A stretch of 64,000 nt of DNA from contig JAUGWO010000045.1 of the NCBI GenBank assembly GCA_049724395.1, positions 240,776 to 304,775 of the forward strand, written 5' to 3'. Positions 1 through 9,951 of the stretch are shown here, piece by piece. The notes beneath the pieces were generated by a model. The model saw nothing but the letters and a program-made list of their open reading frames with translations. It ran no database searches and was not told the DNA's origin. Origin of the DNA: Spongospora subterranea f. sp. subterranea (taxonomy: Eukaryota > Endomyxa: Phytomyxea > Phytomyxea > Plasmodiophorida). Made by a program: the position numbers and the translations under genes. How positions within the stretch are numbered: position 1 is the first letter of the stretch; each line of letters begins with the position of its first letter.

Positions 1-45
1 GTCCTGAAGGTGCTGTACTGTCTTTTGGCGCAATTTTTTTACGTG

Positions 46-1216
46 ATGTCAGCGGCAGGTTCCAAAGCAACGGAAACAATTGATTGGGGCGAACAACCGC
101 CTTTCAAAATCTTATTAGTTAACGATGATGGTCCTCCTAGTCCAGCATCTCCGTTTATCTCGACCTTCATCGAGTTGCTATCACTTGCTGTGCCATATGC
201 CAGCATATATGTGTAGGAGGCAACTCTGACATAGAATCACTAAGCAACAACTAATCAGAGAATATAATCAGCTGTATACCATCCACTCAACAATCGTGGG
301 TGTCAAAGGGGCTCAACCGATTTGGAACAATCACTTGCAAGCATCTAGAGAAGGGGATCTTCCCATATCCTATATTTTCTGGTCAAGATCTCGTTGGACA
401 TGGCCAACTTCCCAACAGGTCTAACGCCCAATGCACGATAGTTGATGGTTCTCCAGCAACTTGTGTTTTAATGGCTGTTCATCATCTGTGTCCTTTTCGA
501 CCTGATCTCGTCATCTCAGGTATGTGAAAATTGGTGAAAATCGATACTTTTTTTCTTCAATGCAATTTATATGTGTCGTCAGGTCCCAACTTAGGGCAGA
601 ACTGTGGCACATCGTATATGCTGTCGTCTGGTACTGTATGTCCAACAGCCAAATTACGATCGTAAATCGTCTTATATCCATTCTCAAATAGTTAGCTGGC
701 TCCATCGAATCCTCTTTGCTAAACATTCGCGCTATATCTCTTTCCATCGCATATGATCATCTACCAGCTGATTGGACGTCTGAAGAGGAAGGCATTCGCC
801 GCTCTTGTCGCACGCTGATCCGAGCTGTTGGACGGTTGTGGAAATTCTGGCCTGTCGTCGTCGATCGCCTACTATACAACGTCAACGTTAAGTATGAATG
901 CCACCCGAATCCTCAAGTACTTCGATCATTTTTTTGTACATATGAGGTTAAGTTTTGGTTTTAGATTCGCTTATGCACTGCAGTTGACGAGTCCTATGGT
1001 CCATTATTCGCAGAAGTTCATCGCGGCAGCGATTTCCATAATGATGCTCATCAATCCGAGTATGTTTTTGACAAATGCCTGTTCCGTAATGATAGCCCGC
1101 CAGGGTCAGACCGCTGGGCAATCAACAACGGGTTCGTTGCTGTCACCCCATTACTGCCCCGGTTTGCAGAACCCGTCCTGCCATCGACACTTGCAGATTG
1201 TCTCAATTGCACATAA
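46..1216 (+). CDS. SurE-like survival protein / 5'(3')-nucleotidase, five exons
   Basis: SurE-family metal-dependent phosphatase, like the N-terminal half of fungal Pby1. The N-terminus carries the diagnostic FKILLVNDDGPPSP metal-binding motif. Later blocks are QQSWVSKG, DLVISGPNLGQNCGTSY, LSSGT, SLSIAYD, and a C-terminal SDRWAINNGFVAVTPL strand typical of the family. Inferred introns are about 209-271, 520-582, 636-691 and 892-965; all join in frame. ATG at 46 is the first in-frame start before the NDDG motif, although the window begins only 45 bases upstream, so an earlier exon cannot be excluded. The stop is at 1214-1216. No tubulin-ligase-like domain follows as it does in Pby1: the next gene is on the opposite strand, tail to tail. 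The family hydrolyses nucleoside monophosphates; the substrate here is unknown. Confidence 0.82.
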
Positions 1217-1282
1217 ATATTCATTGTTTTTAACTATTAATTACCATTACACACTATGCATTGTTCACCAACAAAGTTTCTT

Positions 1283-2733
1283 TCACTTGGATGGATGATC
1301 AATTTGTTCTTGAGACCCAAGTACTCGCTTTCCTTCTATTGTCTGCGCTTGCAATTCCGCATCATCGCTGCTTGGCATCGCGTCGTTAAGTTCTCGCAAT
1401 CCTTTCTCGAGTGTTGCAAAAATATTTGTTTTGTGACCATATCGATCATAAGAGAATGAGACGTCCTCTGAATGAAAGGGTCGAAATACTAAAGCCTTGG
1501 CGATATCCACGGCTCGACTACCTCCCATTTGTATGGAACATGCATCAGATGATAGTTGACTTAATACGTTTTCTTTTGAGCAATGCGTCATCAGTGATAA
1601 ACGTTCATGGTCAGTCCTTCCAACTATTAATTCTGGGAGTACAGGTGATGATAATAATGGCCATAATTGCAAAATGCATTTGCAAAATTCAGCTTTGACA
1701 AAGCTATTTGGTGATACCGGAGAGCTTCCTCGTTTATCGTTTCTGCTGAACGATTTACTGTGAGTAACCCATCTCGCAGCTAATACTGTCAATGCGCCAG
1801 GATCATTAACAATCAAGTCAAGAAATACCCGAATGTGGATTTCTTGGTGGAGATGAGAATTACCAGGAACGAATGGCTGAGCGCAACGAATTGTGACCTA
1901 AAATTAGGCAGCATCACAAACATAGATTCGGCTCTGCATGATTGGTTGTGTGAAGCTTACATCAGCCAAAACTTCGATAAATAGGCGAATTATAGTAATC
2001 GCTGACATTGGTATGATAACGTCATTTGGAATACATAGCGTTTGCTCCTTCTGTTTTGAAGCTATTGGGGTAATTTTAACGGTGATTGTCGGTAAAGGTC
2101 TACTCTTAAACAGTGACGTCAACCTTCTCCAGCCTTCACGACGAGCCAAAATTTCATTCCGATTAATGGCTGACTTGGCTTTGATTGTCCCTCCGGAAAT
2201 GGGGGTTGTTTCCTATATCACCAAATATACTTTAAACCTTTACTTCTCGAACAAAAACAGATCGTTCTTACTATTACGGTCTTGCTAGACAGTTCTCTGG
2301 ATATGTCGATTGTAGCAAAACCGCATGTCATTTCTGATTGTGATCTTGCTTCATCCTCTACCAATATGCACAGTTCCATCAGCAAAAATGTCTGTGCCCG
2401 ACTTGATTTCACAAGTATAAACTGTAAGGACGATATTGGGAAGCTAAATGACCAAACGTCCTCTTCTGTTGGACTCCAATGAGCTCGTAATACATATTGA
2501 TTCGAAGCGGGCGTATCCCCATCATATAGCATTATTCTAACCGTTCTGCTTTGAATCCTGCATTATGTAAGCCATAGAGTAAACAATCAATGACATTTTG
2601 AGTACCTATGCCGGTTCATGTTAGGAATCGGAATACCATTGGCTTTGACCAGTTCAACCTGCAGGCAAACTTCGCAAGCTACTGCAGCCACTTTTAAAGT
2701 CCCCTCGGTCAACTTCAGGTCCCCAAACCTCAT
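1283..2733 (-). CDS. Nephrocystin-1 (NPHP1)-like transition-zone protein
   Basis: Similar to the C-terminal conserved region of nephrocystin-1, a scaffold of the ciliary transition zone. In order on the minus strand: a start-proximal exon (ATG at 2733, with ANGIPIPNM), an intron about 2558-2605, then LLYDGDTPASNQYVLRAHW, a beta-rich block ending EMTCGFATIDI (compare the GELSCGWVFLKL block of NPHP1), a block with PTITVKITPIASKQ and IPNDVIIPMSAITIIRLF (compare the NPHP1 region before its RQILGDVLL), and a helical C-terminal exon with GALTVLAARWV and ELIVGRTDHERL. The coiled coil and SH3 domain of metazoan NPHP1 are absent unless they lie in unrecognised upstream exons, but only about 160 bases separate this start from the next gene. 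The family assignment rests on remembered block order and is moderately sure. Confidence 0.6.
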
Positions 2734-2889
2734 GCCAAAGCTTTCTCGAGAAAGTTTTGGAGCGATATGATACGTTGCTGATGCATTTGGTTCCTTCTAA
2801 CCAAATTATCAGTAACGCTCATAGACAGTAATCAACTCAACGATGTACATCTATCTCAGCTAGTACGGAGGCTCTAAAGGTCGATGGCA

Positions 2890-4576
2890 TCATCGAGAAT
2901 GCGGTGAAGTGTTCAGCTGGACTTGGAAGATGAGCCCGAAAAAGTTTCCGCGCGAAGCTCCTAGATTTTGGGTCTGGACGATTAAGAAACGAGACGAATT
3001 CCCCCCGAAATCGATGATGTTATCTCCATTACAATCTGCCAAATCAACAAGTTGGTCGACGCCAGCATGCGACAGCTTTGGGAACTGTTTTCTGATGATG
3101 AATGCGAACTCTTCCCTAGAAATCTACTCATTGGGCTTAATCGAAAATCCAATAATGTGGACAGCTGACTTACTTCTCCGTTGTTATCAGTGTCGGCTCT
3201 GGCGAATATTGCCTCTAGATGATGAAGAGGAACCCCGTTTTTAAACTCGGAAGCATACATTTGCTTGTAATATAAGCAGAATTCATCGAAGTCAATTAGA
3301 CCGCTCCTATCCACATCAGCGTTGGAAAATAGATCTTGAATCTGCTGATCATTTGGATCCAGTCCTAATGCTCTTAAAGCTGCTGATAGCTCTGATACAG
3401 CAATTGCACCATCCCCATCAATGTCGAATATTTGAAGAAAAGTTTTGAATACTTCTTCAAGATATGCTATGTCATCATCGTCTAACTCAATTTCTTCGTT
3501 CACTAATTGTTTTGGTACCGTAACTGTCAAAGCAGACCTCTCAGGATCAAGACGATGTGGAGGAGACACTGAACGTCTTGTATCTAAACTACGGTGAGCG
3601 ATACCATGCGTGTTTTGAACAGGCGAGATGGTTGACACAGGTTTCAACTCAGACCGCAAATTCAGGTCTGGCGCGTCAGATGCGATTTCCAATTCGTCCA
3701 AAGTCGGACCTCGAGCCAGATGGGGCCGATTCAGCGTCCGAGGTGGTGCAGGATTTGCAGAAACTTCTTCGTCGACAGGGATTGAAAGAGTTGGAAGTTG
3801 AAACGTACGAGTGTTGGCGATATCGAAGCGGACAGACATAGTCCGTTGTTTAGGTTGTTCAACTGGAGCATTACGTTCAGCTTCGCGTGGCACTTGAAGA
3901 TGATTGACGGATGGCTTTAAGTTTGTTCGCGGTGTTGCTAAGTTGTTGATCGTCTGGATTGTTGCAGGACTATCAGACACACCTTTACGGTTTTGCGTAC
4001 TTGCAATATGGTCACCCTGTTTTTCTGAATTGGGAGATTGTTCACTATCGGAAGGATTTTCATATCCCAAAAGATCGTAAACAGCCTGCAACACAACTTA
4101 GTAACCATTATCAGTATGACCTTAGCGATGATAGCACTGACTGCGAAATCGAAGTCGTCCTTAGAGGTGAGTGCCACCATTTTGGACAGATACTGAATCA
4201 ATTCAGGAACTGTTGATTGTCCAGTGAGAGAGCAGACTCGCTGTCTGGATTCGGGAGAAAGGCCATCAAGCAAATCGTTAAGATGCGTAATCACGTATGC
4301 ATCAATCGCCCCAATCACGTCGACAAACGCGACAAAATCGGTAAAGTCTAAAGACGGTTTTCCTTTGTCTTTGACTTGCCCCTCAAGAATTTGGGACACC
4401 ATCGAACTACTGAAACTGTAGCTGAGATCGGCAATGCATTGCTGCGCCCGTCTCGGGCTGAGTAAACCGCTATCGTCACTGAGATACTCCTGGAACGTGC
4501 GCTGCAATTCTCCCATCTCTTCGTCGGTATAGTCGACCTTTGGCATCACCGATAACCGCTTGACCATGGTTTCCAT
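2890..4576 (-). CDS. EF-hand calcium-binding protein with central disordered linker
   Basis: Calmodulin/centrin-like protein of about 500 residues. The N-terminal third has a helix-loop-helix fold resembling a degenerate EF-hand pair (start METMVKRLSV; SLDFTDFVAFVDVIG) without good calcium ligands. A Ser/Pro/Asn-rich linker follows. The C-terminal part has canonical loops: DIDGDGAIAVSE, ADVDRSGLIDFDE, a third split by an intron (ADTDNNGE then ISREEF) and a fourth (ADCNGDNIIDF). Two introns are inferred: 4086-4120, only 35 nt with a GTCATA donor, and one of about 46 nt near 3127-3172 with GTAAGT. The stop lies at 2890-2892. It is probably a calcium sensor. A flagellar or centrosomal role is possible given the neighbouring NPHP1-like gene, but this is not shown. 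Confidence 0.75.
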
Positions 4577-4742
4577 GGTCGTCGCTATTTCGTGGATATT
4601 CTCGTCGTAGTGGATTTCGTCCCGAATCGATAACCGAATGAATCGTTATCTATTCTAAATCCCCAGAATCAGTCACCTTTCCACAGTTACAACTGCTGCT
4701 TGTGTTACACACAGTGTCACATGCACTTCCTATCAGTGTCAC

Positions 4743-5105
4743 ATGACGAATTGCATGACGACGACTGTTGACGCATCACAACTCGGTGTTGTTGTTGCAC
4801 ATCCAAACGTAATCCGAGTGATGTTTCATTTAACAAAAGAGGTCGATCACGAAGCATCAACACCGCATGGTGATTATCATTATGATATCGTCAGTCAAAA
4901 GGACAAACGGCTTTACATTGACGAGGAGAATGCTCTCCAGATCATTCGCTGGTATCGTCCTCCCCGTGTCGTCCCGCCTGTCCGTCGCGGACACGGCAAG
5001 TTTCAGAAAGGATACCTAAACCCGGGCAAGGATCACGACGTAGGCAAGCCGAAGCGAAGATATGATGGCCATATTGAGAGGTCTGTTCCGATCCAGAAAG
5101 ACTAA
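4743..5105 (+). CDS. Hypothetical protein, 120 aa
   Basis: Single-exon reading frame starting at the first ATG after the divergent EF-hand gene. The product begins MTNCMTTTVDASQLG and contains HGDYHYDIVSQKDKRL and a basic Pro/Arg/Gly-rich tail (WYRPPRVVPPVRRGHG). No family is recognised. The composition is protein-like, with mixed acidic and hydrophobic blocks, and it lies just 16 bases before the mL41 start. It might be an independent small gene or a 5' exon of mL41, but no convincing donor connects them in frame. Confidence 0.4.
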   Translation: MTNCMTTTVDASQLGVVVAHPNVIRVMFHLTKEVDHEASTPHGDYHYDIVSQKDKRLYIDEENALQIIRWYRPPRVVPPVRRGHGKFQKGYLNPGKDHDVGKPKRRYDGHIERSVPIQKD

Positions 5106-5121
5106 AAATCTAAGAGGGAAC

Positions 5122-5374
5122 ATGATTCCGAAACGAGGGAATAAACAGTTTTATAAAGGCAAAGGATGTATGAAGACGGGAAAAATTAGCAAAAAAGGCA
5201 ACTATCGTCATATAATGCTTGCGTTTTCTCTGCATTAACTGCTCAACAGGTATATTTTTAGCCTATCCAGACCTTGATAAGATGCTAGACCTGAAAGTCC
5301 CGGATCTAACTGGATTTAAGTTGAAGGCATACGTCTCCCACGAAACCCCGCTCGCCCCTAAACCTGTAAATTGA
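5122..5374 (+). CDS. MRPL41: Mitochondrial ribosomal protein mL41 (MRPL41/Mrpl27 family)
   Basis: Large-subunit mitoribosomal protein. Exon 1 reads MIPKRGNKQFYKGKGCMKTG and on to GNYR; a 43-nt intron (5207-5249, donor GTCATA, acceptor CAACAG) joins it in phase to an exon containing KVPDLTGFKLKAYVSHETP. The pattern RGNK-x-FYKG ... GxYR ... VPDLTGFKLKxYV is the mL41 signature. The predicted 69 residues are shorter than the roughly 140 of yeast and human proteins. Either the protein is reduced or a 5' exon carrying the targeting sequence was missed. Apart from the sequence just after the stop, 5375-5526 holds nothing recognisable. Confidence 0.75.
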
Positions 5375-5526
5375 GCAACATCGCTTGAATACAGAAATCA
5401 TCCCCTGAAAATCTCAACTACCACCTAGATCTTTACACTTGTATACAATAATAACTACAGAGAATTTATAAATACGGTTAAATACGTCGAGCAGAAATTG
5501 GGATTCATTGGACCTTGTCAGAGCAG

Positions 5527-6858
5527 TTACTCGCTCAACGAGATCGAGTCGAATTCCAAGGAAGCGTTATCCTGTGGATCGGACATGTTTGAAATGGGAT
5601 GGACTGCTGAATGATCGGCTTCCAGGTCGTAGATATCCCTATCCTCAGACTCGAATGCATATCCACCGGTGACAATCGGAGGGAATCGATCCTGCTTCCT
5701 GTACACCTTGTAGACGAACACGATGGCGATGGCACATAATCCCCCTCCAATCCCGATCGCATATGGCGCATAAGCGGCCGATGAACCAGATGATGATTCT
5801 GCCGGATCCGATGAAGAAGGTGGAGTCGTTTGCGAATCCCACGATGGAGGTGAAGTCGTTGGATAGGCGCCCGTGCTACTTGACGATGAAGGCACCGGCG
5901 TCGACAGCACCATCGTAGTCGGGATTGCGGTAGGATCTGAGCTGGCACTCAACGATGGTGGTGATAATGACGAACTCGGGGCTGGAGTCGTTAATGGTGA
6001 TGGCGAACTCGGGACTGGAGTTGGCGATGGCGAACTCGGCATGAGAGACGCGTCGTTCGGTATTGAATCAACTCCATTTCGACATAGATTGGAAATGGAT
6101 TCGGCCTCAGCATCGGATCCAGCGTAGAATAATCGTTTAAACTGATGAGTAGTGACAGCAACGACCTCTTGATACGACATGATTTCTGCAATGATAGCTC
6201 TGGTTGTGCTCATACCAAACTCGGATATCAACCTCGACAGCGACAATACCATTGGGGACCGTTTCCCGTTGTAATTTCTGGAGAATATCGACCGGAGCGA
6301 TGCCCGAGACAGAGAGCCGTTGACGGCCGGATTGAACATTGGAACCTGGACCAGGTCGTGATCAAGGTAGGGCCAGGATCTGCTGGGTTCGACCACAGCT
6401 CGCGAGGTCTCGTATAGCAATCCCACTTTCATCACCATGGCATGGATCGCCGGATTAGCAATGACCGGGGGCGATCGGATTCCAGTAACTGTGGTCATCT
6501 CACTGAAACACGCCATATCGCGGTTGAGCTGATTGTCATCTGTGTAGTCGAGGCCGATTTCGTGGCCAGCGGCAACGACTTCCCTTGCGTGGGCGTGCGA
6601 TTCTGAACACCCTCGGGCAAACCATGTGATATTGATTGCGGGCGAACACGATAGTTCTCCATTTCTTATTCCATCTAGAACTCTCAGATTGGATAATGAC
6701 GCATCGTCGATCAGACCTTCAAGTGTGAAGGCGACCAGCTGGGGACGATTGATCCATGGGTAGGACATTCCATGATCAGCGGCGACCATCGCATACGACA
6801 ATGCCAACAGTACCCACATCGATGCGGATAGGATTCGCCGCGCAGGCTGAATCATCAT
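5527..6858 (-). CDS. Secreted, membrane-anchored polysaccharide deacetylase-like protein, catalytically degenerate
   Basis: Single exon, 443 residues. It starts with a signal peptide (MMIQPARRILSASMWVLLAL). A NodB/chitin-deacetylase-like domain follows at about residues 35-260. The strand that normally reads TFDDG is here VAFTLEGLIDD. The metal-binding HxxxH helix is replaced by AAGHEIGLDYTDDN, which keeps the GHEIG of the family but loses the catalytic histidines. A TGIRSPP segment matches the family's RxPxG-like loop. Next comes a Ser/Pro/Thr-rich stalk (about 275-365) typical of O-glycosylated wall proteins, then one membrane segment (YAIGIGGGLCAIAIVFV) and an acidic cytoplasmic tail. It probably binds rather than deacetylates chitin or a related glycan at the cell surface (inference). 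It is divergent from the chitin synthase gene. Confidence 0.7.
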   Translation of the reverse strand: MMIQPARRILSASMWVLLALSYAMVAADHGMSYPWINRPQLVAFTLEGLIDDASLSNLRVLDGIRNGELSCSPAINITWFARGCSESHAHAREVVAAGHEIGLDYTDDNQLNRDMACFSEMTTVTGIRSPPVIANPAIHAMVMKVGLLYETSRAVVEPSRSWPYLDHDLVQVPMFNPAVNGSLSRASLRSIFSRNYNGKRSPMVLSLSRLISEFGMSTTRAIIAEIMSYQEVVAVTTHQFKRLFYAGSDAEAESISNLCRNGVDSIPNDASLMPSSPSPTPVPSSPSPLTTPAPSSSLSPPSLSASSDPTAIPTTMVLSTPVPSSSSSTGAYPTTSPPSWDSQTTPPSSSDPAESSSGSSAAYAPYAIGIGGGLCAIAIVFVYKVYRKQDRFPPIVTGGYAFESEDRDIYDLEADHSAVHPISNMSDPQDNASLEFDSISLSE

Positions 6859-7420
6859 TGCCAGGTTTGGGACTGCGGGTTTGGATATATATAATTTACG
6901 ATTACTTGCTTTGGCTTATTTGCCCCCTTGATTATCTGGGGAACACAGGGAATTGATATAAATGAGTCAACCCATTTGACTCACACTGGTCCAATCATCA
7001 GGTTTAGCCTTTGTGGACCCTTGTATCTTAGGGCGAACGAACCCAACAAACCTCCTGGTCACCAGTCGATATCTCCCCATCATTGATCTGAGAAGGATGT
7101 GCCAGAGCCCTCCTGAGAATGACATCTCCTCCGATTTAGGGGCAGTAAAAGAGATATGACAAAGCGACTGGAATGTCAGGGCGACGGTCGGTTGGCAAAC
7201 GGTCCACAGCCACCCGTGTGAGTGTGTGAATATCTTTTGGGTCGTCTCTGTCTGGGGATTTGCCCTGTCTGGGCGATTCTGGGACCATGCAACGGGTCTG
7301 CCAAACCAGTCTGCCAAACCAACTACTTATTTGACATTTGGCACGCGCCGCCGTCCTAGTATCGAGGGCTGGTGATTGTCGGGTTGGTCACACCTCTGGA
7401 CCGCTCATCGTTGGTACGCG
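6859..7420. promoter_or_regulatory. Shared upstream region of deacetylase-like and chitin synthase genes
   Basis: A 560-base gap between two divergent starts (6858 minus, 7421 plus). A 13-bp direct repeat (GTCTGCCAAACCA, twice, about 7291-7317) lies about 100 bases before the chitin synthase start. TATA-like AT-rich runs occur at about 6885-6900. No gene is credible here. Co-regulation of the two wall-related genes is plausible but untested. Confidence 0.35.
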
Positions 7421-9838
7421 ATGGTCGTGAACGATCAACGGTATCCTGTATCGGGCCAGTCCATGGCCGTTCAATCCGGATATGATGTCAACGAAAGTCT
7501 GGTCTATACCCCAATTATGACGTCGAATCCACTAGAGGTAGTTGGTACAGCAACTTCTGAATATCGAATAAATTCTGAGTAAATTGACGTAGTTTGACAA
7601 ATTGGGATACAAGTGCCGTTTTGCGTCCGATAATACGGTGGCGTTCATCGTTATCACTATGTACAATGAGGGCCCTGAAGAGCTGACCACAACCCTTCGG
7701 GGGGTGTGCGAGAACGTCAAGGCGTTCGTCGACAGGGAGGACGACAAACAGTTCTGGAAAAGGATCGCCGTTTGCATCGTGTCCGATGGGCGAGGCAACG
7801 CGTCGCAGGAGACGCTGGATTGGGCAACGGAACGGGGGCTGTTCAGCCAGGACGATGTCGACCGGCAGCTCAACAAGGACGCTGACGTGGGCGTCCATCT
7901 GTTCGAAAGCACCATCATGTGGACCGAGGAAACCGAGGCGACCTCCAAGTACCCACCAATACAGATCATGATGGCGCTGAAAGAGCGGAATGGAGGGAAG
8001 ATCGACAGTCATTACTGGTTCTTTTCCGCATTCGCAGCGCAGATCAAGCCGGAATACTGCTTCCTTTTGGACGTGGGGACAAGGCCAATGCCCAAGGCTC
8101 TGTACTTCCTGTGGGAGACGATGTCTCGCAACACCCAAATGTTGGTCAATCTCAATAACTTCGCTCCTGGACCCATTATGGCAATCTGACCCTTTGCCGA
8201 TTCAGAGGTGGGTGCTGCGGTGAGATCAGCACCATGTCCAAGTTCTCCTGTAATCTGATCCTATCCGGTCAGACGTTCGAGTACAAGGTCAGCAACTACC
8301 TCGACAAGGCCACCGAATCCGTGTGCGGGTACATCAGCGTCCTTCCTGGGGCGTTCTCGGCGTATCGATTCGCGGCGTTGACCGGATCCCCGCTCCAGAA
8401 ATACTTCCACCACATTGCCACACCCATGGATAAACTCACCCCGTTCGAGGCCAATCAATATCTCGCCGAGGATCGCATCCTCTGTTTCGAGATCTTGGCC
8501 AAAGCCGGCTGTGATTACACTCTTCATTACGACAGGTAAGCGGGGGGGAAATCGCTTCGAATTGGGCCCGCGAATTCGACGAATCGCTAACCACGATCTC
8601 GTCCCTAGGCGAGCGGTGGCCAAGACCGATGCCCCAACCGAATTGGTCGATCTGATCAAGCAACGCAGGAGATGGTTGAACGGGAGCTTATTGGCCACGT
8701 TCTATACTGTGATCAATACCGGCAGATTTCTCAAGAACACGTCGCACACTCCAAAACGGAAATTTGTCATCACGATGCAGTTCCTTTACTATATCTTCCA
8801 GTTATTGGTGAGTTCCCGCTCGTCGTTGATCATGCTCAATCGCCATTGAATCGCTCCATGGCGTATCAGATGACCTGGTTTATTGTAGCGAACGTCTACT
8901 TGACGTTCTCGTTCTCACTGATTGTGATCCTGGGTCGGGATCACGTCCTCTTCGCGATTCTGCGATATATTTTCATCGGGCTCGTGATCACCCAGTTCGT
9001 TCTCGGCCTAGGTCAGCCTGAATAACCGGGCTCCGATATGGGTTTTTCCTCATCTGTTGTTGCCGGAATCTTCAATGTCAGGCAATCGTCCAGGGTCGGT
9101 CAAGATGATGTACATGGGATGCGCCGTCCTGTGGTCGTTCATATTTCTGTTGACCACCGCCTTATCGATCTACACGCTGGCGATCGCACGCATCAACCCC
9201 TACCTACTGATCGTGGTTTTCATCCTCTCCATCGGCTCCATCTTCGTGGCGGCCATATTCCATCGGGAAATCGTGGTCGTTTCCTCGAACGCAGCGCAGT
9301 ACTTTCTCGTAGCGCCCGTATTTCTCGTAATGTTCCCTGTCTACAGTATTTGTGAGTCACTTTTCATGTTGATTCGCCAGTCGGTGCTAAGTTATGTTCA
9401 TGACAAGGCAATTTGCACGACATTAGCTGGGGCACAAAAGGAATTTCCGACGCCGCTGAAATAAAGCGGGATGATCGCGCGGACAAAAACGCTGATGTTG
9501 ACGAACGAGTTCGGGCAAAATTACGTCGGATCGCTAAGATGAAAGCGGCCGAGAAAGTTCTGAGAGTGGCGCAACAGGAACGATTCGGAAGATTCAGAAC
9601 TTATGTCCTCCTTCTGTGGATATTCTCGCAGGGTTTATATGTCAGCCTTGTGCTTTCTTATGAAATCGCCGCGGCGAATACCGAAGCAGTTGCCAAATAT
9701 TTCTTGCAGATCATGTTTATTGTTGTTGCCACAACAAATTCTATTAGGTTTTGTGGGTCGGCAATATATTTAGCGATTCATAACATCACAAAGAAAAAGA
9801 AGGTACCGGCATATCCCGCAATCCAGAACAAGCAGTAG
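7421..9838 (+). CDS. Chitin synthase
   Basis: Processive GT2 glycosyltransferase that polymerises GlcNAc from UDP-GlcNAc at the plasma membrane. About seven exons. The catalytic part reads VAFIVITMYNEGPEEL, then LLDVGTRPMPKALYFLWE, then GGCCGEI (across an intron that starts near 8136 with GTTGGT), then LAEDRILCFEIL (EDR motif), then the QRRRWLNGS (QxxRW) motif after an intron at about 8536-8608. Several transmembrane helices follow (MTWFIVANVYLTFSFSLIV; YLLIVVFILSIGSIFVAAI). Then comes DISWGTKG, the signature of fungal-type chitin synthases, a charged helix and a last membrane pair. ATG at 7421 gives a short N-terminus with no myosin-like domain. It is therefore a fungal division-1-like enzyme. 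All catalytic motifs look intact. Confidence 0.93.
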
Positions 9839-9951
9839 ATGATGCCTCTGTATAAAGTGCACGATTAAAGATAAATGGATCCTTAAAACATTCAATAAAT
9901 GGTTTATAGCGTATAACTTGCCAGTCAACGATGCTGATGCTAGTCGAGCGA

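Noticed and set aside
7515-8138. Long minus-strand frames over chitin synthase
   Set aside because: They are antisense to exons carrying all chitin synthase motifs.
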